Assembly: GCA_902472225.1 (NCBI GenBank)
Contig: CABRNB010000025.1
Span: 1 to 29,334, forward strand
Source: Caccousia sp900752115
GTDB lineage: Bacteria; Bacillota; Clostridia; Oscillospirales; Acutalibacteraceae
Length of the DNA: 29,334 bases
Direction of reading: 5' to 3'
Part shown: piece by piece, positions 20,731-29,257 of the stretch
Layout: each line of letters begins with the position of its first letter
Position numbering within the stretch: the first letter of the stretch is position 1
The notes under the pieces: model-generated
Database searches by the model: none
Seen by the model: the letters and a program-made list of their open reading frames with translations, nothing else
Told to the model about the DNA's origin: nothing
Position numbers and translations under genes: made by a program

Positions 20731-21594
20731 GTGCTGACTTTGGATATGGAGACAGCCCGGCCAAACGACTGCGCGTTTCGTTTCTTTCAGGAAGGCGAGC
20801 ATCATATTGAGCGCCGCTTCGCACAAAGCGTTTTGGTGATGGGGCTGGAGAGGACGCTGTATTTTGAGGAGGAGGGAAAGCCGGTCGCCGTTTCGCCGGG
20901 GGAATGGTATATCCAGCGGGCGGGATTGTTTCAGACTGGAAAAAGGGGCAGTCCGTCTCCCGTTTATTTCTACCTGCATTTTGACGGTGAATTTCGGGAA
21001 TCCGAAGAAGGCCAGCCGTTTGCCCTTCCGCTGTCCGGGACGTTTGACGTGCCGTCTGTGCGTCCTCTGATGGAAAAGCTGGTGCACTGTCAGAAAGAGG
21101 TGGCCGGACAGCGGATGTTCGAGGTTTCGTTATTCCGCAGTCTGCTGTACTTTTTATACTGCTCCGATCGGGAGGGGCGCAATACGCTTCCGTACCGCAT
21201 TCTCACGGCGGTGTCCTCCCATCTGGAGGAGCCGGTCTCACTGACCGCGCTGTCCGGACAGCTGGGATATTGTGAGGACTATTTAGGACGAGTCTTTCGC
21301 CGCGAGTACGGCGTGTCTGTCTGCCGGTATGCCAACCGCCTTCGGGTGCAGAAGGCCGGACAGCTGCTCCGGGAGACCAATAAGAGTGTGGAACAGATCA
21401 GAATAGAAGTCGGCTGTACCTCGGTATCCCGCTTTTACCGGATGTTCCGGCGTGAAACGGGAATGTCGCCCAGCGAATGGCGGGCGGGAAAGGGTCGGGG
21501 GGAGCAGCTTCTTCCGGCCGGAAAAAACGCCGGAAGCTTTACTGCGGAATCCGATGCCTTTACGCCCGCAGCAGAGCCACGGCAACGTCGTTGA
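20731..21594 (+). CDS. AraC-family transcriptional regulator
   Basis: A 287-aa regulator with GTG start at 20731 behind AAGGAGGG. The N-terminal half (about 1-170) is a cupin-like sensing domain (GEHHIERRFAQSVLVMGLERTLYFEEEGK, then GEWYIQRAGLFQTGKR). The C-terminal half carries the double helix-turn-helix (TALSGQLGYCEDYLGRVFRREYG, then VEQIRIEVGCTSVSRFYRMFRRETGMSPSEW). The last 35 residues are low-complexity and the stop overlaps the convergent glycerate kinase by 35 bp. The divergent arrangement suggests that it activates the GH127 gene in response to an arabinose-containing ligand, which is an inference. Confidence 0.9.
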   Translation: MLTLDMETARPNDCAFRFFQEGEHHIERRFAQSVLVMGLERTLYFEEEGKPVAVSPGEWYIQRAGLFQTGKRGSPSPVYFYLHFDGEFRESEEGQPFALPLSGTFDVPSVRPLMEKLVHCQKEVAGQRMFEVSLFRSLLYFLYCSDREGRNTLPYRILTAVSSHLEEPVSLTALSGQLGYCEDYLGRVFRREYGVSVCRYANRLRVQKAGQLLRETNKSVEQIRIEVGCTSVSRFYRMFRRETGMSPSEWRAGKGRGEQLLPAGKNAGSFTAESDAFTPAAEPRQRR

Positions 21595-22792
21595 CGTTTG
21601 TTCCTGTCGGTCCGGTAACGATCAGCCCGCCGATATGCTCCAGGGCATGATACGCGTCGTTCTCCCGCAGTACGGCGCTTACGTCGAGGCCGATGGAGCA
21701 AAGAGCGGACAGTGTGTCTCCATCCGCATAGCCTCCGGCTGCGTCCGTGGGGCCGTCCGTGCCGTCGCTCCCCACGCTGAACACAGCGGCGTGCGGCAGC
21801 CCTTCCAGCCCCTGCGCGGCGGCCAGTGCAAGCTCCTGATTCCGTCCGCCCAGCCCGCTGCCGGTCAGATGTACGACTGTTTCACCGCCGGCAAGAAAGG
21901 CCAGACTGCGCCCTTCCTCCGCGTGCGTCCGGAGAATGCTGGCCAGAAAGCTTCCCGCCTCCCTCGCTTCGCAGCACAGGCGATCGGTCAGAAGAACAGG
22001 CTCATACCCCAGGCGGCGGCATTCCTGCGCAGCCGCGGCGCACAGCTCCCGCACGCTTCCGGTGATCTGTGTTGTCACGCGGGAAAGCGTCTTGGGTGTT
22101 TCCTGCTTCAGGAGCGTCATGGCGCGGGGAGAAAGCCGCAGCCCATATTTCTGCACAATGGCTTCCGCCTGCGCGCAGGTGGAAGAATCCGCGCAGGCCG
22201 GGCCGGATGCGATCATGTCAAGCGGATCGCCCAATACATCCGAGAGCACAATGCTGTACACCTGCGCGGGTTCGCAGGCCTGGGCGAACTTTCCGCCCTT
22301 CACGGCCGAAAGGCGTTTGCGCAGCGTGTTGATCTCTACGATGTCCGCACCGCATGCGAGCAGCTGGCGTGTCACGTCCTGCAGCTCCTCGCCGGGAATC
22401 AGCGGCTGCTCAAACAAAGCGCTTCCTCCGCCGGAGAGGAGAAACAGCACGGTATCCTCCTCTTTGAGATCCTTGATAAGGGAGAGCGCTCTGGCAGTTG
22501 CAGTGAAACCGTTTTCGTCCGGGACCGGATGGCCCGCTTCAAAGCACTCCACTCCCGGGAGCTCTCCGTCCACGTGGCCGTATTTGGTGATGACGACGCC
22601 GCCGTCCACAGGCACTTCTGCCAACGCCGCTTTCGCCATGCGCCAGGCGGCTTTGCCCGCAGCGATGAGCACGGTTTTTCCTTTTCCCGGCGTAAAACCG
22701 CTGAGTGCGCGCCGAACGGCCTGCTCGGGTAATACGGCCGCAATGCTGGCGCTCACAATGGCCTCCGCGTCTTTGCGTAAATTGGTATTCAT
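21560..22792 (-). CDS. Glycerate 2-kinase, MOFRL/DUF4147 family
   Basis: A 410-aa kinase starting MNTNLRKDAEAIVSASIAAV; GGAGGAGGATGGAG precedes the ATG at 22792. The DUF4147 N-domain has the phosphate-binding AAGKAAWRMAKAA, ITKYGH, AGHPVPDENG and FLLSGGGSALFEQP segments. The C-terminal MOFRL domain has AGGETVVHLTGSGLGGRNQELALAAA and SVGSDGTDGPTDAAGG. It phosphorylates D-glycerate to 2-phosphoglycerate, feeding lower glycolysis from sugar-acid breakdown. It lies 49 bp after an AraC gene in the same direction and may share its transcript. Length and motif order match the family. Confidence 0.92.
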   Translation of the reverse strand: MNTNLRKDAEAIVSASIAAVLPEQAVRRALSGFTPGKGKTVLIAAGKAAWRMAKAALAEVPVDGGVVITKYGHVDGELPGVECFEAGHPVPDENGFTATARALSLIKDLKEEDTVLFLLSGGGSALFEQPLIPGEELQDVTRQLLACGADIVEINTLRKRLSAVKGGKFAQACEPAQVYSIVLSDVLGDPLDMIASGPACADSSTCAQAEAIVQKYGLRLSPRAMTLLKQETPKTLSRVTTQITGSVRELCAAAAQECRRLGYEPVLLTDRLCCEAREAGSFLASILRTHAEEGRSLAFLAGGETVVHLTGSGLGGRNQELALAAAQGLEGLPHAAVFSVGSDGTDGPTDAAGGYADGDTLSALCSIGLDVSAVLRENDAYHALEHIGGLIVTGPTGTNVNDVAVALLRA

Positions 22793-22841
22793 GACACTCC
22801 ATCCTCCTCCGAAATGTTCAGCCTGTTTGTATGGCAGAGTC

Positions 22842-23669
22842 TTATCTTTTGTCCGCAGATGGGGCAAACTGAATTTGCCACTCGCTGGGATTCCCCTGCC
22901 GGCGAAATTTTCCGGGACTGGTACCCGTCAGCTTTTTGAATTGGCGGTAAAAGTGTACCTCATTGGCGTAGCCGCAGATCTCGGCCACCTGCTCAAGAGG
23001 CAGATCGGTTGTCGTGACGAGGAACTTGGCGCGCTCGACGCGCATACGGATGACGTCCTGCCGGAAGGAAATGCCGAAAAGCTTTTTATAGAGCGATTCG
23101 AAGTAGGATTCGCTGATGTTCAGCCGCTGTGCAAGTTCAGCGGCGGTATGCGGTTCCTGACTTGTGTTTTCCATCTCCAGCCGGAGCAGCTGCAGACGCT
23201 CCTGAAAAGGATTGCGCGCCTGCCGGACGGCTTGCTTGCGAAAGGCTTCGTTCAGGTGATTGAGAAGGAAAACGAACAGCGCGTCCGTATTCTCCTGCGC
23301 GGCGGCGGGGTCGCCGTAGGATTGTTCCCAGAGGATTTGCTGGATGCAGAAGGTGTACAGCCTGTGATTGCCGATGGGGAACGGCCGGTTGCTCATGGCG
23401 TTGAGCCGCCTCGTGCAGGCTTCGTCCGTTGTCTCAAAATGCAGCCAGTCGTCCATGTAGATTCCGTCCGGGTTGCCGTAGCGGTAGGAAGTATGCGGGG
23501 CCAGGATCACCGCCTGCGGCGGGGTTACGGTAAAGTGTTCCGAGCCAATCTGAAATTCTCCTGCGCTGCGGATGATCAATACCACATGATTCGGGAGCCC
23601 GTTCGGTCTCGTCAGGAGAAAAGTGCGCGGATGCCGCGTATCACAGCCTCCCTTGATTGCCCGAATCAT
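22842..23669 (-). CDS. AraC-family transcriptional regulator upstream of glycerate kinase
   Basis: A 275-aa regulator starting MIRAIKGGCDTRHPRTFLLT. The ATG at 23669 follows AAGGGGGGG; the longer upstream frame is promoter region and not coding. The N-terminal sensing domain (LPNHVVLIIRSAGEFQIGSE, PPQAVILAPHTSYRYG) resembles that of AraC/XylS carbohydrate regulators. The C-terminal DNA-binding domain is typical (AAELAQRLNISESYFESLYKKLFG, then LEQVAEICGYANEVHFYRQFKKLTGTSPGKF). Regulation of the following glycerate kinase is inferred only from adjacency. Confidence 0.9.
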   Translation of the reverse strand: MIRAIKGGCDTRHPRTFLLTRPNGLPNHVVLIIRSAGEFQIGSEHFTVTPPQAVILAPHTSYRYGNPDGIYMDDWLHFETTDEACTRRLNAMSNRPFPIGNHRLYTFCIQQILWEQSYGDPAAAQENTDALFVFLLNHLNEAFRKQAVRQARNPFQERLQLLRLEMENTSQEPHTAAELAQRLNISESYFESLYKKLFGISFRQDVIRMRVERAKFLVTTTDLPLEQVAEICGYANEVHFYRQFKKLTGTSPGKFRRQGNPSEWQIQFAPSADKR

Positions 23670-23727
23670 GCGTTGGCCCCCCCTTTTTTTGTCCCCGCTT
23701 TTTCGATGGAATCCGCTTTCTTCCCCT

Positions 23728-23756
23728 AGTGTAGGAGATCCATCCCTTTTTGTCAA
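23728..23756 (-). promoter_or_regulatory. Promoter of the AraC-glycerate kinase unit
   Basis: On the minus strand, TTGACA (23751-23756) and TACACT (23728-23733) are separated by 17 bp, 58 bp before the AraC start. This near-consensus promoter supports the shorter start at 23669. Confidence 0.75.
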
Positions 23757-23908
23757 GAAATCTCCCGCCGTCCGGCTTCTGCCGGTTTGCCGCAGAGGAG
23801 AAAAGAAGGACGCTGAGAATAGGAAAAGGATTGGTTTCGTAAACTGGTTTGTCTGACGCCGGAGACGTACGGCTTGGGGAAGGGGCAGGGAGAGAGGGAC
23901 GGGGTTGC

Positions 23909-23938
23909 TTGACAGGGAATGGCGGCAGCGGCTATACT
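23909..23938 (+). promoter_or_regulatory. Promoter of the serpin gene
   Basis: TTGACA (23909-23914) and TATACT (23933-23938) are 18 bp apart, 116 bp upstream of the serpin start. Between the two divergent promoters (23757-23908) I see no gene. Confidence 0.7.
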
Positions 23939-24054
23939 GAAAGAAAAGCCCGGAATGGTATTGATTTTGTCCGGGCGGGCACGCCTGGAAAGACAAGAAT
24001 TTCCTGAGACAGGGCGGACAGATGGCTGTCCGGGCCGGAAAAGAGGGGGATGCC

Positions 24055-25461
24055 ATGCAGGAAAAAAACACGGGACAGCTGGAAAAGCGGTCGGGAAAAT
24101 ATTCTTACCGAAGAAAAGGACCTGTGGTGCTGGCTTGTCTGGCTCTGGTGCTGACGCTGCTCGGCGGTCTTGCCACGATGCCGCGTCCGGCTGCGGAACC
24201 GCCTGCGGAGGAGGCCTGCGTGATCTGCGAGGCGGCATATCCGGAACGGGTGCAGCGTCCCTCGGCGACTGAAATCGGAGACGCGCAGAAATATGACGAG
24301 GCGTATGCCGCCTGGCGCGAGGATCGCTCGGAGCAAATGGCGCAGGCGCAGCTGTGTGTGGAAGGATTGGCCCCGTTCCTGCGGGAGGCCTCGCGCGCCG
24401 TTCTGACCGGTTCGGGGGAGGAAAACCGTGTGTTCTCGCCGGTGAGCCTGTATATGACTCTGGCTATGCTGACGGAGGCAACCGGCGGGGAAACACGTCA
24501 GCAGCTGCTGGATCTTCTCGGCGCGCCGGATGTGGAAACGCTGCGGGAGCAGGTGGGAACCGTGTGGGAGGCCTGTTACTGCGATGACGGCGTGACGACC
24601 TGTCTGTTTGCCAATTCCGTTTGGCTGGATGAAGGAATTTCGTTTGTCCCTTCGACCATGGAAACGCTGGCCGGTACGTATTATGCGTCCTCCTATCAGG
24701 GCCGCATGGGATCGGAGGAGCTCAATGAGGCGTTCAACGATTGGCTCGGCGAGCAGACGGACGGTTTTCTGGGCAAGCAAGCTTCGGAAGAGACGCTGAG
24801 CCCGAATACCGTGCTTGCCCTTGTTTCCACTGCTTTTTATCAGGCGGCCTGGGGAGACGCGTTTCAGGAGGACGCTACGGAGGAAGGCGTGTTTGAGACT
24901 TCCGACGGAGAGGTTCCCTGTGATTTTATGAAGCAGATCCGCACCCGTGCCTTTTACTGGGGGAATGGCTTTTCGGCCGTTTCCCAGTCGCTTGACGAAG
25001 GCCGGGAACAGATGTGGCTGATTCTTCCGGATGAGGGGGTCACTCCGCAGGAGCTTTTGGAGGACGGAGAGGTGCTGGATTTTCTGCTTTCCGAGGAGCG
25101 CTATTCGGAATCTGCATTGGTCCGCCTTTCGCTTCCGAAGTTTGATGTGACCTCTGAACTGCACATGGAAAGCGCCCTGCAGCGTCTTGGCGTCGTCAAT
25201 GTCTTTTCCCCGGAGCTGTCGAATTTTGCGCCGCTGACGGATCACGGCGATTTGTACGTGGGAAGCGCCAGGCAGACCGCGCGCGTATCGGTCGACGAGG
25301 AGGGCTGCACGGGGGCGGCGTATACCAGAGTCGGGATTGACTCCGGAGGCTCTTCCGCGGGTGAGGAGATTGCGTTTACGCTTGACAGACCGTTTCTGTA
25401 TGCCGTTGTTACGGCGGAGCGGCTGCCGCTTCTTGTCGGCATAATGGATCGGCCGGCTTAA
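24055..25461 (+). CDS. Serpin with N-terminal membrane anchor or signal peptide
   Basis: A 468-aa protein starting MQEKNTGQLEKRSGKYSYRR; GAGGGGG lies about five bases upstream of 24055, while 24022 is a weaker alternative. A basic N-terminus is followed by a hydrophobic helix at about residues 24-42, without a lipobox, so it is exported or anchored. The serpin fold starts near residue 95 (FSPVSLYMTLAMLTEATGGET) and ends with the family signature FTLDRPFLYAV. The reactive-loop hinge reads DEEGCTGAAYT, differing from the inhibitory consensus EEGTEAAAAT at P14 (Cys), P12 (Gly) and P9 (Tyr). The scissile bond probably lies in the Asp-Ser-Gly-Gly-Ser-Ser stretch. Gut bacterial serpins inhibit host or bacterial serine proteases; the target here cannot be named. 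Confidence 0.9.
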   Translation: MQEKNTGQLEKRSGKYSYRRKGPVVLACLALVLTLLGGLATMPRPAAEPPAEEACVICEAAYPERVQRPSATEIGDAQKYDEAYAAWREDRSEQMAQAQLCVEGLAPFLREASRAVLTGSGEENRVFSPVSLYMTLAMLTEATGGETRQQLLDLLGAPDVETLREQVGTVWEACYCDDGVTTCLFANSVWLDEGISFVPSTMETLAGTYYASSYQGRMGSEELNEAFNDWLGEQTDGFLGKQASEETLSPNTVLALVSTAFYQAAWGDAFQEDATEEGVFETSDGEVPCDFMKQIRTRAFYWGNGFSAVSQSLDEGREQMWLILPDEGVTPQELLEDGEVLDFLLSEERYSESALVRLSLPKFDVTSELHMESALQRLGVVNVFSPELSNFAPLTDHGDLYVGSARQTARVSVDEEGCTGAAYTRVGIDSGGSSAGEEIAFTLDRPFLYAVVTAERLPLLVGIMDRPA

Positions 25462-25500
25462 AGGCGGGACTTTCCGCGGCAAAACTTGATAAAAGGAAAA

Positions 25501-25539
25501 GGAGCTCTGCTGCCTTTGGGCAGCAGAGCTCCTTATTTT
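25501..25539. terminator. Bidirectional terminator between serpin and DUF4380-like gene
   Basis: A perfect 14-bp stem (25501-25514 with 25519-25532), a four-base loop and a following T-rich run; A-rich sequence on the left gives a T-run for the minus strand too. It serves both convergent genes. Confidence 0.9.
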
Positions 25540-25570
25540 CACTGCGAAGGGAGAGTGGTTTTCCCCTGTA

Positions 25571-26506
25571 TCAGCACAGATTGTGGATAAAATTTTCGAT
25601 CGACGTCTCATCAACGGGATTTACGCCGTTCCGTGTGGCAAACAGAGACAGGTTGTCCACATGGCGAATCCCCTCTCCCGGCTCAACGAGATAGATGGGG
25701 CTGAAAGAGTCAAGCTCCGCAAAACAGCCGCTCACACGCGTGCGGTAGGAGCAGTCATGATTGGGATAGCAGGAGGTCTCGTCATGGACATACCGTTTGA
25801 TCAGCGTCGTGTCAGGCAGAACATAGGCAGCCCAACCGGTGATGTTGTTGACGCCGAGGATGAATTCCTTTTCCATTTCGGGATCCTGGCGGATCGTCAA
25901 ATACCGTTCGCCCGCAAAGAGACGGGGATCCGTGAGCGTCGTACCGGGCCACAGCGCAAGAATACGGTTTGGCTGCATCGGCTGTGTATCTCCGAAGCTT
26001 TGGGGGATCACTTCCAGGCCGCCGGCGCGAAGCGCGGTGGACGACCAGACGGAAAGTTTTTTGCGCTCATGCGAGGTGTTTTTGATGCTGTGTACGATCA
26101 TGATGTCGGAAGCGCCGTCGCCCATGAGAATCTCGGTGGAATATTTGATCCCGTCGCTTTTTTCGCGCGGAGAAATGAGGGAAACGCCGTCCGGACGGAT
26201 GGTATAAAGCACGGAGCTGTTGTCCGGAAAAAAGCTTTCCGGTACGCGAATCGGGGCGATGGAGCCAAAATGACCGCCCCGGCGGTGAAAAACGGCGCCG
26301 GTACCGTAGTGGCTGTCCATCTCCGGGCCGGAGACGGTGAACCGGTCCGCATTGTCCTCGAAAAGAATGTTTTCCCTGTCCGTCAGCCGGAAAGAAACCA
26401 CTCGCGGCCCATAATCAATGGTGACGATGGCCTCGATAAAGCCGTTGGAGAGGCGCAGGCAGTTACCCCAAGCGTCGTAGCGTACTTCCTTTATCTCAAT
26501 GGACAA
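25571..26506 (-). CDS. DUF4380-like, galactose-mutarotase-fold protein
   Basis: About 311 residues. A TTG at 26506 has AGGAGG nine bases upstream; the ATG at 26515 directly abuts that site and is a less likely start. The beginning (YDAWGNCLRLSNGFIEAIVTIDYGPRVVSF) and RENILFEDN are the pattern of DUF4380 proteins, whose beta-sandwich resembles aldose epimerases. HYGTGAVFHRRGGHFG and LALWPGTTLTDPR are further conserved-looking stretches. There is no signal peptide. These proteins occur near carbohydrate genes, and binding or isomerising a sugar is likely, but the catalytic residues and substrate are unknown. It stands alone between two oppositely or differently controlled units. Confidence 0.72.
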   Translation of the reverse strand: MSIEIKEVRYDAWGNCLRLSNGFIEAIVTIDYGPRVVSFRLTDRENILFEDNADRFTVSGPEMDSHYGTGAVFHRRGGHFGSIAPIRVPESFFPDNSSVLYTIRPDGVSLISPREKSDGIKYSTEILMGDGASDIMIVHSIKNTSHERKKLSVWSSTALRAGGLEVIPQSFGDTQPMQPNRILALWPGTTLTDPRLFAGERYLTIRQDPEMEKEFILGVNNITGWAAYVLPDTTLIKRYVHDETSCYPNHDCSYRTRVSGCFAELDSFSPIYLVEPGEGIRHVDNLSLFATRNGVNPVDETSIENFIHNLC

Positions 26507-26544
26507 GAAAACCATCCTCCTGAAAGCGGATAAAGGCAGCCCGC

Positions 26545-27750
26545 TCAGGACCCCAGGCGTATGACGCCGTTGGTGAGGTTCCTGCCGCAGGGGGTGGGGC
26601 GGGGGAGAAACAACGCGTGCAAATCACTGCCTTTTCCTTCCAATTCAATCATATTCCGCCCCTTTTTGTCAAGGTGCAAAAGCTCCGAGGAATGACTCAC
26701 AACCGGGATGTTTCCTGTTCTTTTTGCCTCGCGCAGAAAGAAGACGCCGCTCTCCTTCAGACCGAGCAGGCGCAGATACGGGGGAAGGCCCTGTGCGTCG
26801 GCGGCGGTCAGCCCCACAAAAGCGGAAAACACAATCCGTCTCAGCCGGGCGAGCGGATAGCGCTTGGTTTTCAACAGCGAGAACAGTTCGTCGAGCGAGC
26901 AGGCTTTGCGCACGGCGGAGAAAAGACGGTTTTCCAGACCCTCGCTCACATCCGGCAGAACGGCAAGCTCCGGCAGACTCATGGTCCGGAGGCGCGCAAG
27001 GACGGCGCGCTCCATGCGGAAGAGCTCCGCAGGACAGGAGCCGTCCGCGAGGGCACGGCGCAGGACGGCTGCAGCCGGTTCGGGTACAAACGGGGTCCAG
27101 TCCTCTCCGTGCCGGATCATCCTGCGCAGAGCCGTCGCACTGGCATAGCCGGAGGATGCTTCGGCGTCGTGATGCTGTGCGCCCCGGCGCGCGGCGGTGA
27201 ACGGCTCGAGAGATACGCCGAGCGTCAGGGCAGCCTTGAGATACTCTACGCCCAGAATATTGTTCGGCAATTGCAGCAGGGCCGCCATGTCTTCGCCCGC
27301 GATTTTGCGCACCGCGGCCTCGCGGGCCGAGGCAAACGCAACGCCGCGCGAAAGCTCCTGCCGGACCTGTTCCGAAAAGGCGGGAGAGAGAAGAAGACGC
27401 GCCGCCTGCCCGAGAGCGGCCGCGCTGCCGTTTTCGCTGCCAAAGCAGATCCTGCGGCATCCCAGCTGTGAAAGGAGAAACACCCCGCCGAGCGCGAAGC
27501 GCTCGGCTCCCGCCATCGCCCACGGCAGAGGAAGCTCAAAAACGGCGTCCGCGCCGCATCGCAGAGCCATTTCCGTGCGGTCCCATTTTGAGAGAAGGGC
27601 GGGCGCTCCGCGCTGCACAAAGTCGCCGCTCATCACGACGGCAAGAGGGGATGCGCCGGCGCGCCTGGCCTCGCGGATCAGGTACTCGTGTCCGCGGTGA
27701 AAGGGGTTGAATTCAGCGATGATTCCGGCGGGACAGTCAGCAGCTCCCAA
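26545..27750 (-). CDS. tmcAL: tRNA(Met) cytidine acetate ligase (TmcAL)
   Basis: A 401-aa protein with TTG start at 27750 behind AAAGGAGG at eight bases. The nucleotidyltransferase-like N-domain has the HxGH motif in GIIAEFNPFHRGHEYL, followed by VVMSGDFVQRGAPALLSKWDRTEMAL and the ISGE-like block FGSENGS. The rest is helical and ends in RPTPCGRNL-type basic sequence. TmcAL (YlbM) activates acetate with ATP and attaches it to C34 of elongator tRNA-Met, giving N4-acetylcytidine. It is divergent from acetate kinase, so both users of acetate share one intergenic region. Length matches the family. Confidence 0.92.
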   Translation of the reverse strand: MGAADCPAGIIAEFNPFHRGHEYLIREARRAGASPLAVVMSGDFVQRGAPALLSKWDRTEMALRCGADAVFELPLPWAMAGAERFALGGVFLLSQLGCRRICFGSENGSAAALGQAARLLLSPAFSEQVRQELSRGVAFASAREAAVRKIAGEDMAALLQLPNNILGVEYLKAALTLGVSLEPFTAARRGAQHHDAEASSGYASATALRRMIRHGEDWTPFVPEPAAAVLRRALADGSCPAELFRMERAVLARLRTMSLPELAVLPDVSEGLENRLFSAVRKACSLDELFSLLKTKRYPLARLRRIVFSAFVGLTAADAQGLPPYLRLLGLKESGVFFLREAKRTGNIPVVSHSSELLHLDKKGRNMIELEGKGSDLHALFLPRPTPCGRNLTNGVIRLGS

Positions 27751-27773
27751 GGCAAATGCCTCCTTTCGTGGAA

Positions 27774-27794
27774 TCCGCCGGAAAATGCGGCGGA
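27774..27794. promoter_or_regulatory. Palindrome in the tmcAL-ackA intergenic region
   Basis: TCCGCCG (27774-27780) and CGGCGGA (27788-27794) form a seven-base inverted repeat with a seven-base spacer. It lies just upstream of the ackA -35 and within the tmcAL leader, a position suited to an operator or leader hairpin. No known binding consensus is recognised. Confidence 0.35.
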
Positions 27795-27797
27795 AAC

Positions 27798-27826
27798 TTG
27801 AATTTACCGTTTGTTTGTACTATACT
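27798..27826 (+). promoter_or_regulatory. Promoter of ackA
   Basis: TTGAAT (27798-27803) and TATACT (27821-27826) are 17 bp apart. The leader to the ackA start is about 170 nt; I recognise no riboswitch in it. A weaker tmcAL promoter (TTCAGT, 17 bp, TAAATT on the minus strand) overlaps the same sequence. Confidence 0.7.
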
Positions 27827-28003
27827 GAAGAAGAAGCGTTGCCGCACTCCGTCTGATTTGCGGCGGCCTTTCACGGTTATTATATGGGATCAGGCGGCTG
27901 ACCGCAAGGCCCTTTTGGGGAACGTGCGGGCGGCACTTATTTTAAGGGAAGGCGGCGGGCGGCTCCGGCCAGGCGGCGCAGTCCCGAAATGCAGGAGGAA
28001 AAA

Positions 28004-29257
28004 ATGAAAGTATTGGTCATTAATGCCGGCAGCTCCTCGCTGAAATATCAGCTCATCGACATGGACACCGAGAAGATGCTCGCGAAGGGTAACTGTGAGC
28101 GAATCGGACAGGAGTCCGGCGTGTTCAGCCACAAAACTTCGGACGGCCGGCAGATGAAGAAGAGCGTCACGATGAAGGATCATACGGAAGCGTTCCAGAT
28201 GGTTACGGCAGCGCTGACAGATCCCAAGGCGGGCGTGGTCAAGGATCTGTCGGAGATTTCCGCCATCGGTCACCGTGTGGCGCAGGGCGGCGCTATTTTC
28301 CATAACTCCGTTCTTGTCAACGATGAAGTGCTCGAGGGAATTGAAAGTCTGATCCCCCTGGCTCCTCTGCACAACGGACCGGAGCTTGACGGAATCCGTG
28401 CCTGTCAGCAGGTGTTTGGTCCTGATGTTCCGCAGTGCGTGGTGTTCGATACCTCGTTCCATTCCACGATGCCTCCGAAGGCTTACATGTATGCGATTCC
28501 GTACGAGTATTACGAGAAATATCAGATCCGCCGCTACGGCTTCCACGGCACCTCGCACCGTTATGTGAGCAAGCATTGCGCGCACCTGATGCACCAGCCG
28601 CTTGAGGATCTGAAGATGATCACCTGCCATATCGGAAACGGTTCCTCCATCGCTGCGATCCATGACGGCAAGGTCATTGACACCACGATGGGCCTGACTC
28701 CTCTTGACGGCTTCATGATGGGTACGAGAAGCGGTTCTCTGGATCCGTCCATCGTGACCTTTATTATGGAGAAGGAGAACCTTTCTCCCAGCGAGATGAG
28801 CGATATTCTCAACATGCAGTCCGGCATGATGGGAATCTGCGGCTACAGTGATGACCGCGATGTAACCAAAGCGGAGATTGAGGGCGACCACAAGGCGATT
28901 CTTGCGCATGAAATGCTTACCTATCAGATTGCGAAGTACATCGGCGCTTATGTGACCGCGATGGGCGGTCTGGACTGCCTGGTGTTCACCGCCGGTCTCG
29001 GTGAGAACCAGCCGCATCTTCGCTATGGTGTCTGCCGTTACCTCAAATATATGGGCGTTAAAATTGACGGCGTGCTCAACGATGAGATGACCGCCGGCAA
29101 GGAAGGCAAGATCTCCACCCCGGATTCCTCTGTTCCGGTCTGGATCATCAGCACCAACGAGGAGCTGATCATCGCCCGCGACACGAAGCAGATTGTTGAG
29201 AAGCTCAAGTATGCTTCCACCGAGGATAAGACGGTTGTCGATCTCGAGGATATCTGA
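28004..29257 (+). CDS. ackA: Acetate kinase
   Basis: A 417-aa enzyme interconverting acetate plus ATP and acetyl phosphate plus ADP, the ATP-yielding end of fermentation. The start MKVLVINAGSSSLKYQL at 28004 follows AGGAGG; an in-frame ATG at 27989 would add five residues. Visible are the N-terminal phosphate signature INAGSSSLK, GHRVAQGG, LAPLHNGPEL, the catalytic aspartate in VVFDTSFHSTMP, YGFHGTSHRYVS, HIGNGSS, GLTPLDGFMMGTRSGSLDP and FTAGLGEN. Length is slightly above the usual ~400. No phosphotransacetylase gene is adjacent in the window. After the stop, 29258-29334 contains a small inverted repeat without a clear plus-strand T-run. Confidence 0.97.
   Translation: MKVLVINAGSSSLKYQLIDMDTEKMLAKGNCERIGQESGVFSHKTSDGRQMKKSVTMKDHTEAFQMVTAALTDPKAGVVKDLSEISAIGHRVAQGGAIFHNSVLVNDEVLEGIESLIPLAPLHNGPELDGIRACQQVFGPDVPQCVVFDTSFHSTMPPKAYMYAIPYEYYEKYQIRRYGFHGTSHRYVSKHCAHLMHQPLEDLKMITCHIGNGSSIAAIHDGKVIDTTMGLTPLDGFMMGTRSGSLDPSIVTFIMEKENLSPSEMSDILNMQSGMMGICGYSDDRDVTKAEIEGDHKAILAHEMLTYQIAKYIGAYVTAMGGLDCLVFTAGLGENQPHLRYGVCRYLKYMGVKIDGVLNDEMTAGKEGKISTPDSSVPVWIISTNEELIIARDTKQIVEKLKYASTEDKTVVDLEDI

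Noticed and set aside
21936..23729. 597-aa plus-strand open frame across glycerate kinase and AraC
   Set aside because: It spans two recognisable minus-strand genes and their promoter and has no family features.
23932..25614. 560-aa minus-strand open frame opposite the serpin
   Set aside because: Shadow of the serpin gene; it crosses the bidirectional terminator and is Arg/Gln/His-rich nonsense.
27827..28003. Riboswitch in the ackA leader
   Set aside because: The leader is GC-rich and about 170 nt long but I could not match it to any riboswitch core, and no terminator-type hairpin with T-run precedes the gene.
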